From: Sphingomonas sp. Y57
Lineage (GTDB): Bacteria; Pseudomonadota; Alphaproteobacteria; Sphingomonadales; Sphingomonadaceae
Assembly (NCBI RefSeq): GCF_001015195.1
Contig: NZ_LDES01000047.1
Span: 33,313 to 97,312 of the forward strand
Direction: 5' to 3'
Length of the DNA: 64,000 nucleotides
Shown: positions 20,301-28,328 of the stretch, piece by piece
Layout of the letters: the number at the start of each line of letters is the position of its first letter
How positions within the stretch are numbered: the stretch's first letter is position 1
The notes under the pieces: generated by a model
The model's database searches: none
What the model saw: the letters and a program-made list of their open reading frames with translations, nothing else
Told to the model about the DNA's origin: nothing
Made by a program: the position numbers and the translations under genes

Positions 20301-21489
20301 CTTCGGCGCGGACGACATCGAAGCCGGTGGCGTCGAAGGCGACATGCTCGGCGGTCAGCGTATAGCCATAGTCGGCCGTGCCGAACGGCCCGTCGAAGCT
20401 GGCATGCAAGCGGATGCCGCGCCCCGTCATGTTGGGGAACATCGCCTGGGGACGCAGCAGCTTCGCATCCACGACCACCCCATCGAATGCCGAAGCGGCG
20501 AGGTCGAGGGTGCCGGCCGCATCGATCTCCAGAGCTGGCGTCGCGATCGACAGGTTGCCGCCCAGCTTCCGATCGGCCAGCGTTGCGGCACCACTTACCT
20601 GGATTGCGGGATCAGACAGACGCTGCAGCTTGCCCGACAGCAGACGGCTGGGTGCGAGCGAGCCGTCGAGGGCATATTTGCCGCGATCGACGGCCAGCCG
20701 CAGGTCGACCAGCCGGATGTCACCGACGTCCATCGTCGCCCGGCCCTTCCAGGCGGACCAGCGCCCGGTCCCCGAGATGACGCCGTCGACGGGCTTCTTC
20801 CATCCCGTCGCGCCGGCGACGACGCCGTCGGCGGGCCCGACCAGACGCGCGTCGAGATCGAAGCGATCGCGGTCGGGTTCCGAATCCAGCTGGAGCGCCA
20901 GCCGGTCCCGCGCGCTCGATGCGGCGTCGAGCTTGAGCAGCACCCGGCCGTCGTGGATGTCCGCCTCCGCCGCAATGCGGACGATGTGGCGCCGTCCGGC
21001 AACCGGCGGCTCGAGCCGCAGCTTCGCCACGCGCAGCCGCCCGACATGGATATCGAACCCCGGCAGCAACGGCCCCTTCTTGGGCGACGGCTGCAACCTG
21101 GGCTTGCGATGCAGTATCAGCAGGTCGGTATCGACGCTCTTGATCCACAGCTTGTTCGCGACCCAGGCGGCCGGCCGCCAGTCGAGCGCGACCTCAGGCG
21201 CTTCCAGGAACAGGCCGTGATTATCGTAGAGGCGCAGGTCCCGCAGAGTGGCGCGGTTCCAGATCGAACCGTCGATCCGGCCGATACGGATGCGCAGCCC
21301 CGAGGAGGGCCTGAGCGCGCCGATCCGGTCGATGATCAGCCGATGGCCGGGGGCACTGTCGAGCATCCAGATCGCCGCGGAAAGCAGCAGCAGCACCGAC
21401 AGCAGGCCGATCGCGATGAAACGCAGCATTGGGTGGCGCCGCCGCCAGGCCTCGACCTTCTCCTCGACCATGGCGATCTCGTCGGTCAT
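17311..21489 (-). CDS. tamB: Translocation and assembly module inner-membrane subunit TamB
   Basis: A 1392-residue AsmA-like protein. One N-terminal membrane anchor (about 25-45) is followed by a long repetitive beta-rich periplasmic domain and a C-terminal DUF490/TamB domain. The C-terminal region contains LPEDELLSRLLFGTSITNLSAPEALQ-type residues, the family hallmark, and ends in SVKVSKDY. TamB bridges the periplasm and is implicated in outer-membrane protein assembly and phospholipid transport. Its ATG overlaps the tamA stop by one base (TGATG), a tight coupling. Similar in size to Escherichia coli TamB (1259). Confidence 0.93.
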   Translation of the reverse strand: MTDEIAMVEEKVEAWRRRHPMLRFIAIGLLSVLLLLSAAIWMLDSAPGHRLIIDRIGALRPSSGLRIRIGRIDGSIWNRATLRDLRLYDNHGLFLEAPEVALDWRPAAWVANKLWIKSVDTDLLILHRKPRLQPSPKKGPLLPGFDIHVGRLRVAKLRLEPPVAGRRHIVRIAAEADIHDGRVLLKLDAASSARDRLALQLDSEPDRDRFDLDARLVGPADGVVAGATGWKKPVDGVISGTGRWSAWKGRATMDVGDIRLVDLRLAVDRGKYALDGSLAPSRLLSGKLQRLSDPAIQVSGAATLADRKLGGNLSIATPALEIDAAGTLDLAASAFDGVVVDAKLLRPQAMFPNMTGRGIRLHASFDGPFGTADYGYTLTAEHVAFDATGFDVVRAEGKGKLSDPPVKLPVRLSARRVTGIGDVAGGILGNLKVDGVLQVTAQKVTGEKLRLSSDKLAGQLSLSLDLRTGSYDVALTGKLLRYFIPGIGIVDVNSELKVVPGAGGRGTVVAGRGRAWVRRFDNAFLRSLAGGLPSIDTRLRRGPDGVLHFERLVLTGPGIRLTGNGFRRRDGTFYFKGSGTQAQYGPVQLTLDGDISRPKIDLVLASPVQALGLVNVAVKLDPTAQGFSYSATGGSHLGPWGSSGAILLPANQPAIIQVANFAVSGAKGSGSLRSDPGGFTGRIDLADGTVTGPLLFSVEQGLQKIEGHLRARRATIGAAVPFTVGRGRLDGTVLLDPAGVQVNATVALFGTTMRGVTLGRGRATIALKGSNGTVSANLAGSRGRGFELATVARLTPDGISLTADGTIDKKPVRLEGPAVLRREADAWRLEPTTLSFSNGKATLAGRFGNTANELRAGVQAMPLSVLDIFYPGLGLSGVATGDVDYRLQRGARLPTGRANLKIRGLSRSGLVLTSRPADVALAGVLTENVAAARAVVSSGGRAIGRAQARISNLPATGALPDRLMSGNLFAQLRYGGPADTLWRLIGVETIDISGPVSIGADISGTGANPVIRGSLRSTQARLESAVTGTVITNIAAAGRFNGSRLLVDKLSGQTRGSGAISGRAAFDFAAEKGIGMDVSLDAQNAQLINRDDIGATVTGPLSIRSDGGSGTIAGDVRLVRGRFQLGRAAAVATIPQFDTVELNRPDDEDDVQKPLSWKLDIDVDSRNQLAVTGLGLDSEWRGKLHLGGTIDNPAINGRVDLVRGGYEFAGRRFDLDRGAIRFLGETPPDPLLDITAKANLNGVSATIAVSGTGQKPEIHFSSIPALPEDELLSRLLFGTSITNLSAPEALQLAAAVGSLRGGGGGLNPINAVRRAAGLDRLRILPADPTIGIGTSIAAGKYIGRRTYVEVISDGQGYSATRIEFQITRWLSLLSSISTIGRQSASVKVSKDY

Positions 21490-23501
21490 CAGAAGGCCTG
21501 CCCGAGCGAAACGTAGACGGCGATCCGCGAGTCGCCGGCCCGCCGGTTGAGCGGCGTGCCGACGTCGACGCGGATCGGCCCGAAGCTGGTATAGTAGCGC
21601 ACGCCGATGCCGGCGCCGTAGCGCAGGTTGCTGAAGGTCGGCAGCCGCGCCGAATAGAGATTGCCGCCATCGATGAACGGCACCACGCCGAAATCGCCGA
21701 AGCGGACGCGCGCCTCGATCGAGAACTCGGCGAGGCTGCGGCCGCCGGCGGGATCGCCGTTGATGTCGACCGGGCCGATCTTCTGATAGCCATAGCCGCG
21801 CACCGATCCGCCGCCGCCCGCATAGAAGCGCCGGGTCGGCGCGATCCGCTCGGCCGACGCTCCGATGATCGATCCGAAACGAAGCCGCCCGGCGATCACC
21901 GTCCGCCCGCCGACCGGCAGATAGGAACTGCCGTCGACCTGCGCCTTCACATAGCCGAACGCGCCGCCCTGCAGCGATAGTTCGGGCGAGACGCGCGCGG
22001 CGAGGCGATAGCCGCGGGTCGGGTTGAGCAGGTCGTCCGATCCGTCATAGGACAGGCTCGAAGGCAGCGCGCCGATGAGATATTGGCGACTGCGCGGCGC
22101 GCCGGTGGCCTTGACGGTGTCCTGTTCCTTCGACGCCACCAGCTCGACGCCGTAGGACCAGGTCCATTTCTTCTGCCAGATGATATTGGTCTGCCGTTCG
22201 AGTCCGGCGCCGATGGTGAGACTGCGGGCCTCGTAGGCGTTCTGGTCGAGGTGGCTGAGGATGACCTGGCCGGTGAGGACCCGGTCGCGCGCCTTGTAGT
22301 TGTTGCGGCGGAGCGTTGCGCCCAGCGATTGTTCCTGGGTGCCGAGAACGCCGCGGAAGGTAACTGCACCTTCGGGCCGGACCAGGTTGCGATGCTGCCA
22401 GCTCGCCTCCAGCCGATAGCCTTCGCCCGTGCCATAACCGATCGCGCCGGCGACGGTGCGTGCCGGGGCGGGCTCCAGCTTCACGGAGATATCGACGACC
22501 TGCGGGTCGGCGGTCGCAACCGGCTTGATCGTCACCGCCGAGACCAGGCTGGTCTGGATCAGCGCGCGCCGGAAATCCTCCATCCGCGCGGCATCATACA
22601 TGTCGCCGGTCCGGAACCGCGCGATGCGGCCGAGATGCTTGGCGCTGAACAGACGCTCGCCCTCGATCCTGATCTTGCCGATACGCTGGGCATAGCCGGG
22701 CTCGACGTCGACCGCGAGCCGCACCGCATGCTCGTCATGATCGACGGTGAGCTTGGGCTCTCCGACCTTGGCAAACACAAAGCCCTCGTGGCCGAGTTCG
22801 GCCTTGAGCGCGACCAGCCCCGCCTCGATCCGATCGGAATCGGCGGGCTGACCGACTTCGAGCCCGAAGGCGCGGCGCAACTGGCCGGCGACGTCGCCCG
22901 CTTCGTCGATGCCGCCGAAATCGATCCCCGACAACGTGTAGAGCACGCCGGGCCGGACCACGAGGGACACGCCCAGCCGGCCGGTCTTTTCGTCCTCGAT
23001 CCGGGTCGAGACGCGCGCGTCATAATAGCCTGCCGCGCGTAGCAGTTCGTTGAGCAGGGCTTCGTCCTGCCGGGCGCGGCGATCGATCTGGGCGGTGTTG
23101 CCGACCCCCTTCCCTTCCTCCAGCGCGGATAGCTGGCGGAAGCGGGTACGGATCGCGCTCTCGGCCTCGGGCGGAACGCCATCCTTGCCGGACAGGCCGG
23201 TGATGTCGACGGCGTAGCGCCGATCGGCCTGGGCATCGGCGGAGGATGTCTCCGCCGTAGCACCCGCCACCGCTCCGATGTCGGCCGGCGGCTCGCCCGC
23301 GGCATCGGCTGCCTCCGGCCAATCGACCTCCATGCCCGGCAGGGGTGCCATCTCGGTCGAGGGATCGAGTTCGGGAAGGTCGGCCGGTTCCTCGGCCGCC
23401 GAGGGCGGAGCCACGGGCTGCGCCTGCGCCGTGGCCGTCACGCATAACATGGCACCCAGGACGATCGATCGGGCGCTGGTCGGCCTACGGGCGTTACGCA
23501 T
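21489..23501 (-). CDS. tamA: Outer-membrane translocation and assembly module TamA (BamA/Omp85 family)
   Basis: A 670-residue Omp85 protein. A signal peptide (to about residue 27, TAQA) is followed by a Pro/Ala/Glu-rich linker of about 60 residues that is not part of the core fold. POTRA-like repeats (about 95-330) and a 16-strand barrel domain come next. The L6-type motif RRFYAGGGGSVRGYGYQ is near residue 555, and the chain ends in Phe. It forms the outer-membrane half of the TAM complex with tamB downstream. The acidic, proline-rich insert after the signal peptide is a minor oddity. Confidence 0.92.
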   Translation of the reverse strand: MRNARRPTSARSIVLGAMLCVTATAQAQPVAPPSAAEEPADLPELDPSTEMAPLPGMEVDWPEAADAAGEPPADIGAVAGATAETSSADAQADRRYAVDITGLSGKDGVPPEAESAIRTRFRQLSALEEGKGVGNTAQIDRRARQDEALLNELLRAAGYYDARVSTRIEDEKTGRLGVSLVVRPGVLYTLSGIDFGGIDEAGDVAGQLRRAFGLEVGQPADSDRIEAGLVALKAELGHEGFVFAKVGEPKLTVDHDEHAVRLAVDVEPGYAQRIGKIRIEGERLFSAKHLGRIARFRTGDMYDAARMEDFRRALIQTSLVSAVTIKPVATADPQVVDISVKLEPAPARTVAGAIGYGTGEGYRLEASWQHRNLVRPEGAVTFRGVLGTQEQSLGATLRRNNYKARDRVLTGQVILSHLDQNAYEARSLTIGAGLERQTNIIWQKKWTWSYGVELVASKEQDTVKATGAPRSRQYLIGALPSSLSYDGSDDLLNPTRGYRLAARVSPELSLQGGAFGYVKAQVDGSSYLPVGGRTVIAGRLRFGSIIGASAERIAPTRRFYAGGGGSVRGYGYQKIGPVDINGDPAGGRSLAEFSIEARVRFGDFGVVPFIDGGNLYSARLPTFSNLRYGAGIGVRYYTSFGPIRVDVGTPLNRRAGDSRIAVYVSLGQAF

Positions 23502-23512
23502 GGCACGACCCT

Positions 23513-23574
23513 AGAGCCTGATCGTTTGAGGTGGAAGCGCAAAGCGCTTCCGCCGATGACGTGAATCAGGCTCT
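23513..23574. repeat. 62-bp nested palindromic intergenic element
   Basis: The ends AGAGCCTGAT and ATCAGGCTCT are perfect 10-bp inverted repeats. The centre holds a second perfect hairpin, GGAAGCGC-AAA-GCGCTTCC (23533-23551). A further copy of the end in reverse, AAACGATCAGG (23622-23632), pairs with CCTGATCGTTT (23517-23527), so the wider element may reach about 23640. A degenerate relative lies at 12499-12533. It begins 12 bp upstream of the tamA start and could form an RNA or cruciform structure. Confidence 0.75.
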
Positions 23575-23703
23575 ATTCAAATGGTTGGACCTTGATTCCC
23601 GTTTCAGGCTGATTCGCCCCGAAACGATCAGGGTCCAGGTCCGAACCCAATGATCGCAGTGGCCGGGCGGCGGATGATGTCCGTCCGCCGCCGGACCGCG
23701 GCG

Positions 23704-23916
23704 TCAATGAACGGTGCCGACCGCGATATCGAGGGTCAGCAGCGACAGGAAGCGCTCCATCTGGCGCCATTCGCAGAACCGGATCGCATTGCCGAGCTCG
23801 CGATAATGGCGGCTACGCGACGCAGCCTCGTCGACGGCCATCACGCCGAACTCACGGATCAGCGCCTCGGCCTGATCGATGCTGTCGCGATCCGCGATGT
23901 AGAAAATCTCTTCCAA
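23704..23916 (-). CDS. Small conserved-looking hypothetical protein
   Basis: About 70 residues from a TTG start at 23916 (EEIFYIADRDS at the N-terminus). The sequence is rich in charged residues, with GNAIRFCEWRQMERFL in the middle and AVGTVH at the C-terminus. No known domain recognised, but the composition is globular and unlike antisense reading frames. The start is uncertain: AAAGGG lies upstream of the TTG, while an ATG at 24039 would add a non-conserved-looking extension. It is divergent from the small membrane protein at 24108. Confidence 0.55.
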   Translation of the reverse strand: MEEIFYIADRDSIDQAEALIREFGVMAVDEAASRSRHYRELGNAIRFCEWRQMERFLSLLTLDIAVGTVH

Positions 23917-24024
23917 CCCCGGACCCTTTCCCGTGTCACGCCGCCTTCTACACAAGACCCATGCCAGGATCGGCAAATCCCGAACCGCCAGGGCGATGGC
24001 TGGTGAACAGCGCGTTGACCAGAT

Positions 24025-24055
24025 CCCGTGGCGGGACACATCGTCCCGCCACGGG
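24025..24055. promoter_or_regulatory. Perfect 13-bp inverted repeat in a divergent promoter region
   Basis: CCCGTGGCGGGAC-ACATC-GTCCCGCCACGGG has 13-bp perfect arms and a 5-bp spacer. A third partial copy, GGCGGGAC, follows at about 24058-24065, so half-sites occur at regular spacing. It lies between two short divergent genes. It may be an operator for an unknown regulator, or a stable RNA hairpin; it has no T-run, so it is not an intrinsic terminator. Confidence 0.5.
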
Positions 24056-24107
24056 ACAGGCGGGACGAACGCTGGCGCAAGGCGTGGCGACGTGGCAAGG
24101 GGGCTGC

Positions 24108-24287
24108 ATGAAACAGGATAGCGGCAGAGCCTCCCGCGCGGGCGGAGCGATCATCGCCCTTACGGTCATGGCCGGGGCGATCATCGGCAATCATTACGGC
24201 GAGCCTTCGATGGGAACGCTGATCGGCACCGGCGTCGGGGTGGCGTGCGCGATCGTCCTCTATCTGATCGATCGCCGCCGGAGCTGA
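24108..24287 (+). CDS. Small two-segment membrane protein
   Basis: A 59-residue protein with two hydrophobic helices (about 12-30 and 36-53) joined by a short loop containing NHYGEP, ending in a basic tail DRRRS. The ATG at 24108 has AAGGGGG seven bases upstream, which favours it over longer in-frame starts. No family was recognised. It is followed by the convergent S24 repressor gene. Confidence 0.6.
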   Translation: MKQDSGRASRAGGAIIALTVMAGAIIGNHYGEPSMGTLIGTGVGVACAIVLYLIDRRRS

Positions 24288-24365
24288 GACGCCGGAGCTT
24301 CCCGCCGTCCCGGGTCTCTGTTTCACTGCGATTTCCGATTCGCGAGGCGCTCCCTCTGGAAATCA

Positions 24366-25013
24366 CTAAAGCTTCCGGCCGCACCACAACACGCGACCGA
24401 TCACCTGCAAAGTCCCCGGATCGAAGCCGACGACCTCCGGATGGGCGGGATTGTCGCTGTGGACCACGAGACCGCGTTGATCGCGGAGCAGCCGCTTGAC
24501 CATCAGCAGGTCGTCGAGCCGCAGTACGTAGATACCACCGGTACGGATCTCGATTGCGTCGCGATCGACCAATATGTCGTCACCGTTGCGCAGGGTCGGC
24601 TCCATCGAATCCCCCGCAACCCGGATGATCGACAGCGCCGTCCGACGCCCGGCGCCAAGATCGCGCAGCATCCCGTCATCGAAAGCGATCGGGCGGTCGC
24701 GCTCCTCGATCTCGGCAACGCCCCCGGGCCCGGCTGAGGCGCCGATCGCGATCCTGGGTATCGTCACCAGCGCAGCGGCAGCCGCCGCCCCGTTCGACCG
24801 ATCGCTGGACCTGCCGCCCAGCCGCGCTTCCGGAACCCGGAAATAGGCAGCCAGCCGAATGCGGTCCTCTTCCGCCAGTCGCCGGGGGCTGCCGCGCTTG
24901 ATGAATTGCTGGATATAAGCCGGATTGCGGCCGAGCAGCCGCGAGATCGCGCTGTAATCCTCTCCCCGCTCCCGGATCAGGGTATCGAGGGCGGCGCGGA
25001 CATCATCGACCAT
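24366..25013 (-). CDS. S24-family (LexA/CI-like) self-cleaving transcriptional repressor
   Basis: A 215-residue protein. An N-terminal helix-turn-helix (about 1-60, with SAISRLLGRNPAYIQQFIKRG) is joined to an S24 peptidase domain. The catalytic Ser136 lies in GDSMEPT and Lys173 in MVKRLL; an Ala94-Gly95 bond (GASAGPGG) could be the cleavage site. Such proteins respond to RecA-linked DNA damage or act as phage-like repressors. It is divergent from two small genes at 25102 and 25293, with a dyad operator candidate between. No phage structural genes are nearby. Confidence 0.88.
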   Translation of the reverse strand: MVDDVRAALDTLIRERGEDYSAISRLLGRNPAYIQQFIKRGSPRRLAEEDRIRLAAYFRVPEARLGGRSSDRSNGAAAAAALVTIPRIAIGASAGPGGVAEIEERDRPIAFDDGMLRDLGAGRRTALSIIRVAGDSMEPTLRNGDDILVDRDAIEIRTGGIYVLRLDDLLMVKRLLRDQRGLVVHSDNPAHPEVVGFDPGTLQVIGRVLWCGRKL

Positions 25014-25035
25014 GCCCCTCCTTATCGATAGGATT

Positions 25036-25055
25036 TTTCCTAGACAAGTAGGAAA
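25036..25055. promoter_or_regulatory. Dyad operator candidate for the S24 repressor
   Basis: TTTCCTA-GACAAG-TAGGAAA has 7-bp perfect arms and a 6-bp spacer. An extra half-site TAGGA is at 25029-25033. It lies between the S24 repressor start (25013) and the divergent small gene (25102), in an AT-rich stretch unlike its surroundings. Autoregulation by the S24 protein is the simplest reading. Confidence 0.5.
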
Positions 25056-25101
25056 TGGATTGGAACATAAAGTGAACGATTGAGTCGCGGAGGAGTATGG
25101 G

Positions 25102-25296
25102 ATGCATTTGCTGTCGTTGATCGAACGCTATCTGCGCGAGAGCGGTATTCCCGCCTCTCGCTTCGGCCGCGACGCAATGGGCGATCCCGGCTTCGTCGCG
25201 ACGCTGCGTCGCGGCCGCGAGCCGCGCGACGACACCGTGCGGCGGGTGCAGGCCTATATCGTCCGCGCGCGCGAAAAAATGGCGGGTGCGCGATGA
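25102..25296 (+). CDS. Small helix-turn-helix-like protein
   Basis: A 64-residue basic protein (LSLIERYLRESGIPASRFGRD, then FVATLRRGREPRDDTVRRV). The pattern resembles a short XRE-type DNA-binding helix-turn-helix, with RFGRDAMGDPGFV as the turn region. GGAGGAG lies seven bases before the ATG. It is divergent from the S24 repressor and overlaps the next gene by 4 nt (ATGA). It could be a Cro-like partner of the repressor; this is inference. Confidence 0.7.
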   Translation: MHLLSLIERYLRESGIPASRFGRDAMGDPGFVATLRRGREPRDDTVRRVQAYIVRAREKMAGAR

Positions 25297-25619
25297 GCGA
25301 TCCCGTCAAGGCGATTGCGCGGCACCTTCGCCATTGCTGCGCGCCGTTCGCCGAACTGGTGGTTGATCGCGCCGACAGCGAGGATTGGCACAGCCTGCTA
25401 TTCGACGGCGGGCGGCATCACCTCGATGTCCGGCTGCGCGGTGACGATGTGGCCATGGCGCTCGATGCTCTGCCGGCCTGGATCGCCGCCGCCGACTTCA
25501 CCATCGCGGGCCACCTGATCGCCGACATCACGCTCGTCTCGGTGGAGCGACGAGACAAGGAGGCACTTCTCCGCCTGGAGGCCCTGACCCTCGCGGACAG
25601 CCTGGCTGTCAGCGTTTGA
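25293..25619 (+). CDS. Hypothetical protein coupled to the small HTH gene
   Basis: A 108-residue protein of no recognised family. It contains a conserved-looking core (HHLDVRLRGDDVAMALDALPAW) and a hydrophobic GHLIADITLVSVERRD stretch, suggesting an alpha/beta fold without a signal peptide or membrane helix. The ATG overlaps the upstream stop by 4 nt. Its last 11 bases overlap the convergent proline-rich protein gene, so the two 3' ends share sequence. Confidence 0.65.
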   Translation: MSDPVKAIARHLRHCCAPFAELVVDRADSEDWHSLLFDGGRHHLDVRLRGDDVAMALDALPAWIAAADFTIAGHLIADITLVSVERRDKEALLRLEALTLADSLAVSV

Positions 25620-26976
25620 CCATGTTCCGCAGCAAATCCAGCGTCACATGCAACGGCTGGTCGAGTAACTCATCGTTGCGCAGTTCCGGGATGGCGCGTG
25701 GCGGAGCGACAGGCAGGATCGATGCGGGGGCTGGGGCCGGGATCGGATCTTCCCGGAGCGATGCCCGCTCGGCTTCGATAAGCGGCGGCTGTTGCGGAGG
25801 AACGGCCAGCACCGGGGCAGCTTGGAGCTGCTCCGCCTGCGCGCGCGCCGCCGCGGCGGCTCTGCGCTGTTCCAACCCCCGTTCGAGACGGGCCAGCAAG
25901 TCCTCGAGCCGGGCTCGATCGAAACCGGGCTCCGGCAGGGGACGAGGCGGGGGCACCGGGCGGGTCACGGGCGGTTCGACCGGTTGCGGGGCGGCCGCAG
26001 CGGCTGGAGGATCGACGAAGGGCTGCGTCGCCGGCGGAGGCACATCGTCAGCCGGCGGCACGGGGGCGAAGGCCTCCGCCTGCGGTAGCGGCGGCGTCGG
26101 CACCGGAGAATCCGACGCGGGTGCGGCCGGCATCCCGATCAGCGGCGGCGGGGCGACAGGATCGAGGATCGGCGCAGGACCGTCTTCCGGCTCGGGCGAA
26201 GCCGGCTCCGCGGGCTCCTCGTAAAAGGCGGGAGGCAGCGGGTCGGCAGGTTGGCCGTCAGGACGCAAGCCAGGTGCCGGCATCCAGTTGGGCAGGCCGA
26301 CGGCGTTGGATGGCGCCTCCTCCGCGGACGCCGGCCGGGTGTCCGGAAAGGGTGCCGCGGGCGGAAAGGCCGTGGGCTGGATCAGCGGCGGCATCGCATT
26401 GGACGGCAGCGGTGGCGCACTCACGCCGGTACCTGGCAGAATCTCGCTGATCGGGGGCAACGCCTGGTTGAGTCCGGTTAGCGGCGTACCGAACGGATCG
26501 AGCGCGGGCGGCGGATCGCCGATGTCGGTTCGCGCGGAGAGCGGCTTGCGAGCGTCCCCCGTCGACGGCATCGGCCATTCTGCGCCGGGCTCATCGGCCG
26601 GAACCACCAGATCGAGCGGATCGGTCGGACGAAAATGGTCTTCGTCCTCCTCCTCATAATCGTCGTCGCGGGTACGGATGAGGGTGCTCATCCCGGCGCG
26701 GCCGAACACCAGCCAGTCGACCAGGACCCAGCCGATTCCGGCGGTGAGGATTGCGGCGAGCACGGAGAGCAGGGTTCGATCGTTGGGCGAAATCGGCGGC
26801 TCCGCCTGCACCATCAGCTTGGACAGGCGGGTGAAGGTGGTCACCGTCTCCAGCATGCGGATCGGCATGGCGAGCACGAAGAATGCCGCCGCCACGCCGA
26901 GCAACAGCGCGAGCAGAACGCCCAAGATCAAGCTCGACCGGCGACGCGCTTTCGTTTGAACCATCGGAACGCCCAT
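25609..26976 (-). CDS. Proline-rich membrane-anchored hypothetical protein
   Basis: A 455-residue protein. Two N-terminal membrane helices (about 13-36 and 67-87) are followed by an acidic stretch (DDDYEEEDEDH near 105-115) and a long low-complexity Pro/Ala-rich segment (about 130-400). A short Arg/Glu/Ala helix (RLEDLLARLERGLEQRRAAA) and a structured C-terminus ending in LDLLRNMVKR complete it. The layout suggests an inner-membrane protein with a flexible cytoplasmic tail that could span or recruit partners. No family recognised. It precedes the exopolysaccharide locus. Confidence 0.7.
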   Translation of the reverse strand: MGVPMVQTKARRRSSLILGVLLALLLGVAAAFFVLAMPIRMLETVTTFTRLSKLMVQAEPPISPNDRTLLSVLAAILTAGIGWVLVDWLVFGRAGMSTLIRTRDDDYEEEDEDHFRPTDPLDLVVPADEPGAEWPMPSTGDARKPLSARTDIGDPPPALDPFGTPLTGLNQALPPISEILPGTGVSAPPLPSNAMPPLIQPTAFPPAAPFPDTRPASAEEAPSNAVGLPNWMPAPGLRPDGQPADPLPPAFYEEPAEPASPEPEDGPAPILDPVAPPPLIGMPAAPASDSPVPTPPLPQAEAFAPVPPADDVPPPATQPFVDPPAAAAAPQPVEPPVTRPVPPPRPLPEPGFDRARLEDLLARLERGLEQRRAAAAARAQAEQLQAAPVLAVPPQQPPLIEAERASLREDPIPAPAPASILPVAPPRAIPELRNDELLDQPLHVTLDLLRNMVKR

Positions 26977-27060
26977 ATGTCTCTATTGTCACCCCATAAT
27001 AAGGCAAAATTGGGATTCCGTTACTTTTCAATTCTTATCGGCCGATATTGACGACAAGTT

Positions 27061-28266
27061 CTAACCGTGGGCCGAAGCAATCAATCGCTCATAAACGGGT
27101 CGGTAGCGTGCGACATTGACGCCCCAATTGCGCTCGCGTTCCACGAAGGCACGGGCAGTTTCGCGCCGCTTGTCCCACCCGCCCCGATCGTCGAGCAGGT
27201 CCGCCAGCGCTGACGCCAGCGCCGCCGGATCATCGGGTGCGAAGAGCGTACCGGTGATTCCGTCCTCGATCAGTTCGCGATGACCGCCGACATTCGACGC
27301 CGCGACCAGCCGGCGTTGCGCCATCGCCTCAAGCGGCTTGAGCGGAGTCACCAGGTCGGTCAGTCGCATCGACTTGCGCGGATAGGCGAGTATGTCGATC
27401 AGGCTGTAATATCGTTCGACCTGCTGGTGCGGGACCCGACCGACGAACCGGATGCGCGTCGCGGCAGGCGACGATGACGCCTGTGCCCGCAGCATCTCCT
27501 CCACAGGGCCGCCGCCGACCAGCAGCAGCGCTGCCCGCGGGCGGCGTTCAAGCAGCAGCGGCATCGCCGCGACGAGATCGTCGAGTCCCTCATAATCGTA
27601 GAAGGAGCCGATAAAGCCGATCACCTCGGCCCCATCCAGCCCGAGTTCGGCCGCAAGCGCTCCGTCCGGCGGCGGCGGATCGCCGAAAAGGTCGAGGTCG
27701 ACCCCGTTGGGGGAGACCATGATTTTTTCGGCGGCGATCCCGCGCGCGACGAGATCGGACCGCAGCCCTTCGCAGATCACCGCTACCGCGTCCGCACGGC
27801 GCACGATGTGCGTCTCGAGCCGTCGGGTCAGATGATAGATCGGCGATCCCTCCCGTCCCGTCCCGTTGCCGACCGCCGCATCCTCCCAAAAGGCACGAAT
27901 CTCATAGAGGAAAGGCAGATCGAGACGACGGGCGGCGCGCAATCCGGCCAGCCCGACCAGCGCCGGCGAATGGGCGTGGATGATGTCGGGTTTCCAGGCG
28001 GCCGCGACGTCGCCGATGCGATGGGCGAGCGCACGAACTTCGCGCCATTCCCCGATCGGCGACCGCGCGGAACGGACAGCGGGAGTCCGGCGGAAGACAA
28101 GTCCCTCCTCTTCGTCCGGATCGGGCTGCGGAGCATTGTAGCGGGGACCGGTGACGCCCATCACCTGCCACCCCATCGAAATCTGGGATTTGAGGATCGC
28201 CCGGGTACGAAATGTATAGCCGCTATGGATCGGCAGGCTATGATCGAGGATATGGAGGATCTTCAT
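27061..28266 (-). CDS. Exosortase-A-associated glycosyltransferase (GT4-like)
   Basis: A 401-residue GT-B glycosyltransferase. The N-terminal MKILHILDHSLPIHSGYTFRT and HAHSPALVGLAG patterns match the family described as exosortase-A-system-associated. The donor-binding region near residues 280-330 contains KSMRLTDLVTPLKPLEAMA. It probably adds a sugar to a lipid-linked repeat unit in the cytoplasm for exopolysaccharide. It is divergent from the small membrane protein and ligase genes at 28329-29979. The donor sugar is unknown. Confidence 0.85.
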   Translation of the reverse strand: MKILHILDHSLPIHSGYTFRTRAILKSQISMGWQVMGVTGPRYNAPQPDPDEEEGLVFRRTPAVRSARSPIGEWREVRALAHRIGDVAAAWKPDIIHAHSPALVGLAGLRAARRLDLPFLYEIRAFWEDAAVGNGTGREGSPIYHLTRRLETHIVRRADAVAVICEGLRSDLVARGIAAEKIMVSPNGVDLDLFGDPPPPDGALAAELGLDGAEVIGFIGSFYDYEGLDDLVAAMPLLLERRPRAALLLVGGGPVEEMLRAQASSSPAATRIRFVGRVPHQQVERYYSLIDILAYPRKSMRLTDLVTPLKPLEAMAQRRLVAASNVGGHRELIEDGITGTLFAPDDPAALASALADLLDDRGGWDKRRETARAFVERERNWGVNVARYRPVYERLIASAHG

Positions 28267-28328
28267 GCCGTGCGAACGCGCATGAAGAGGCTTGTGATGT
28301 CAACCGGAAACGGATCGGGAAGCCGCCG

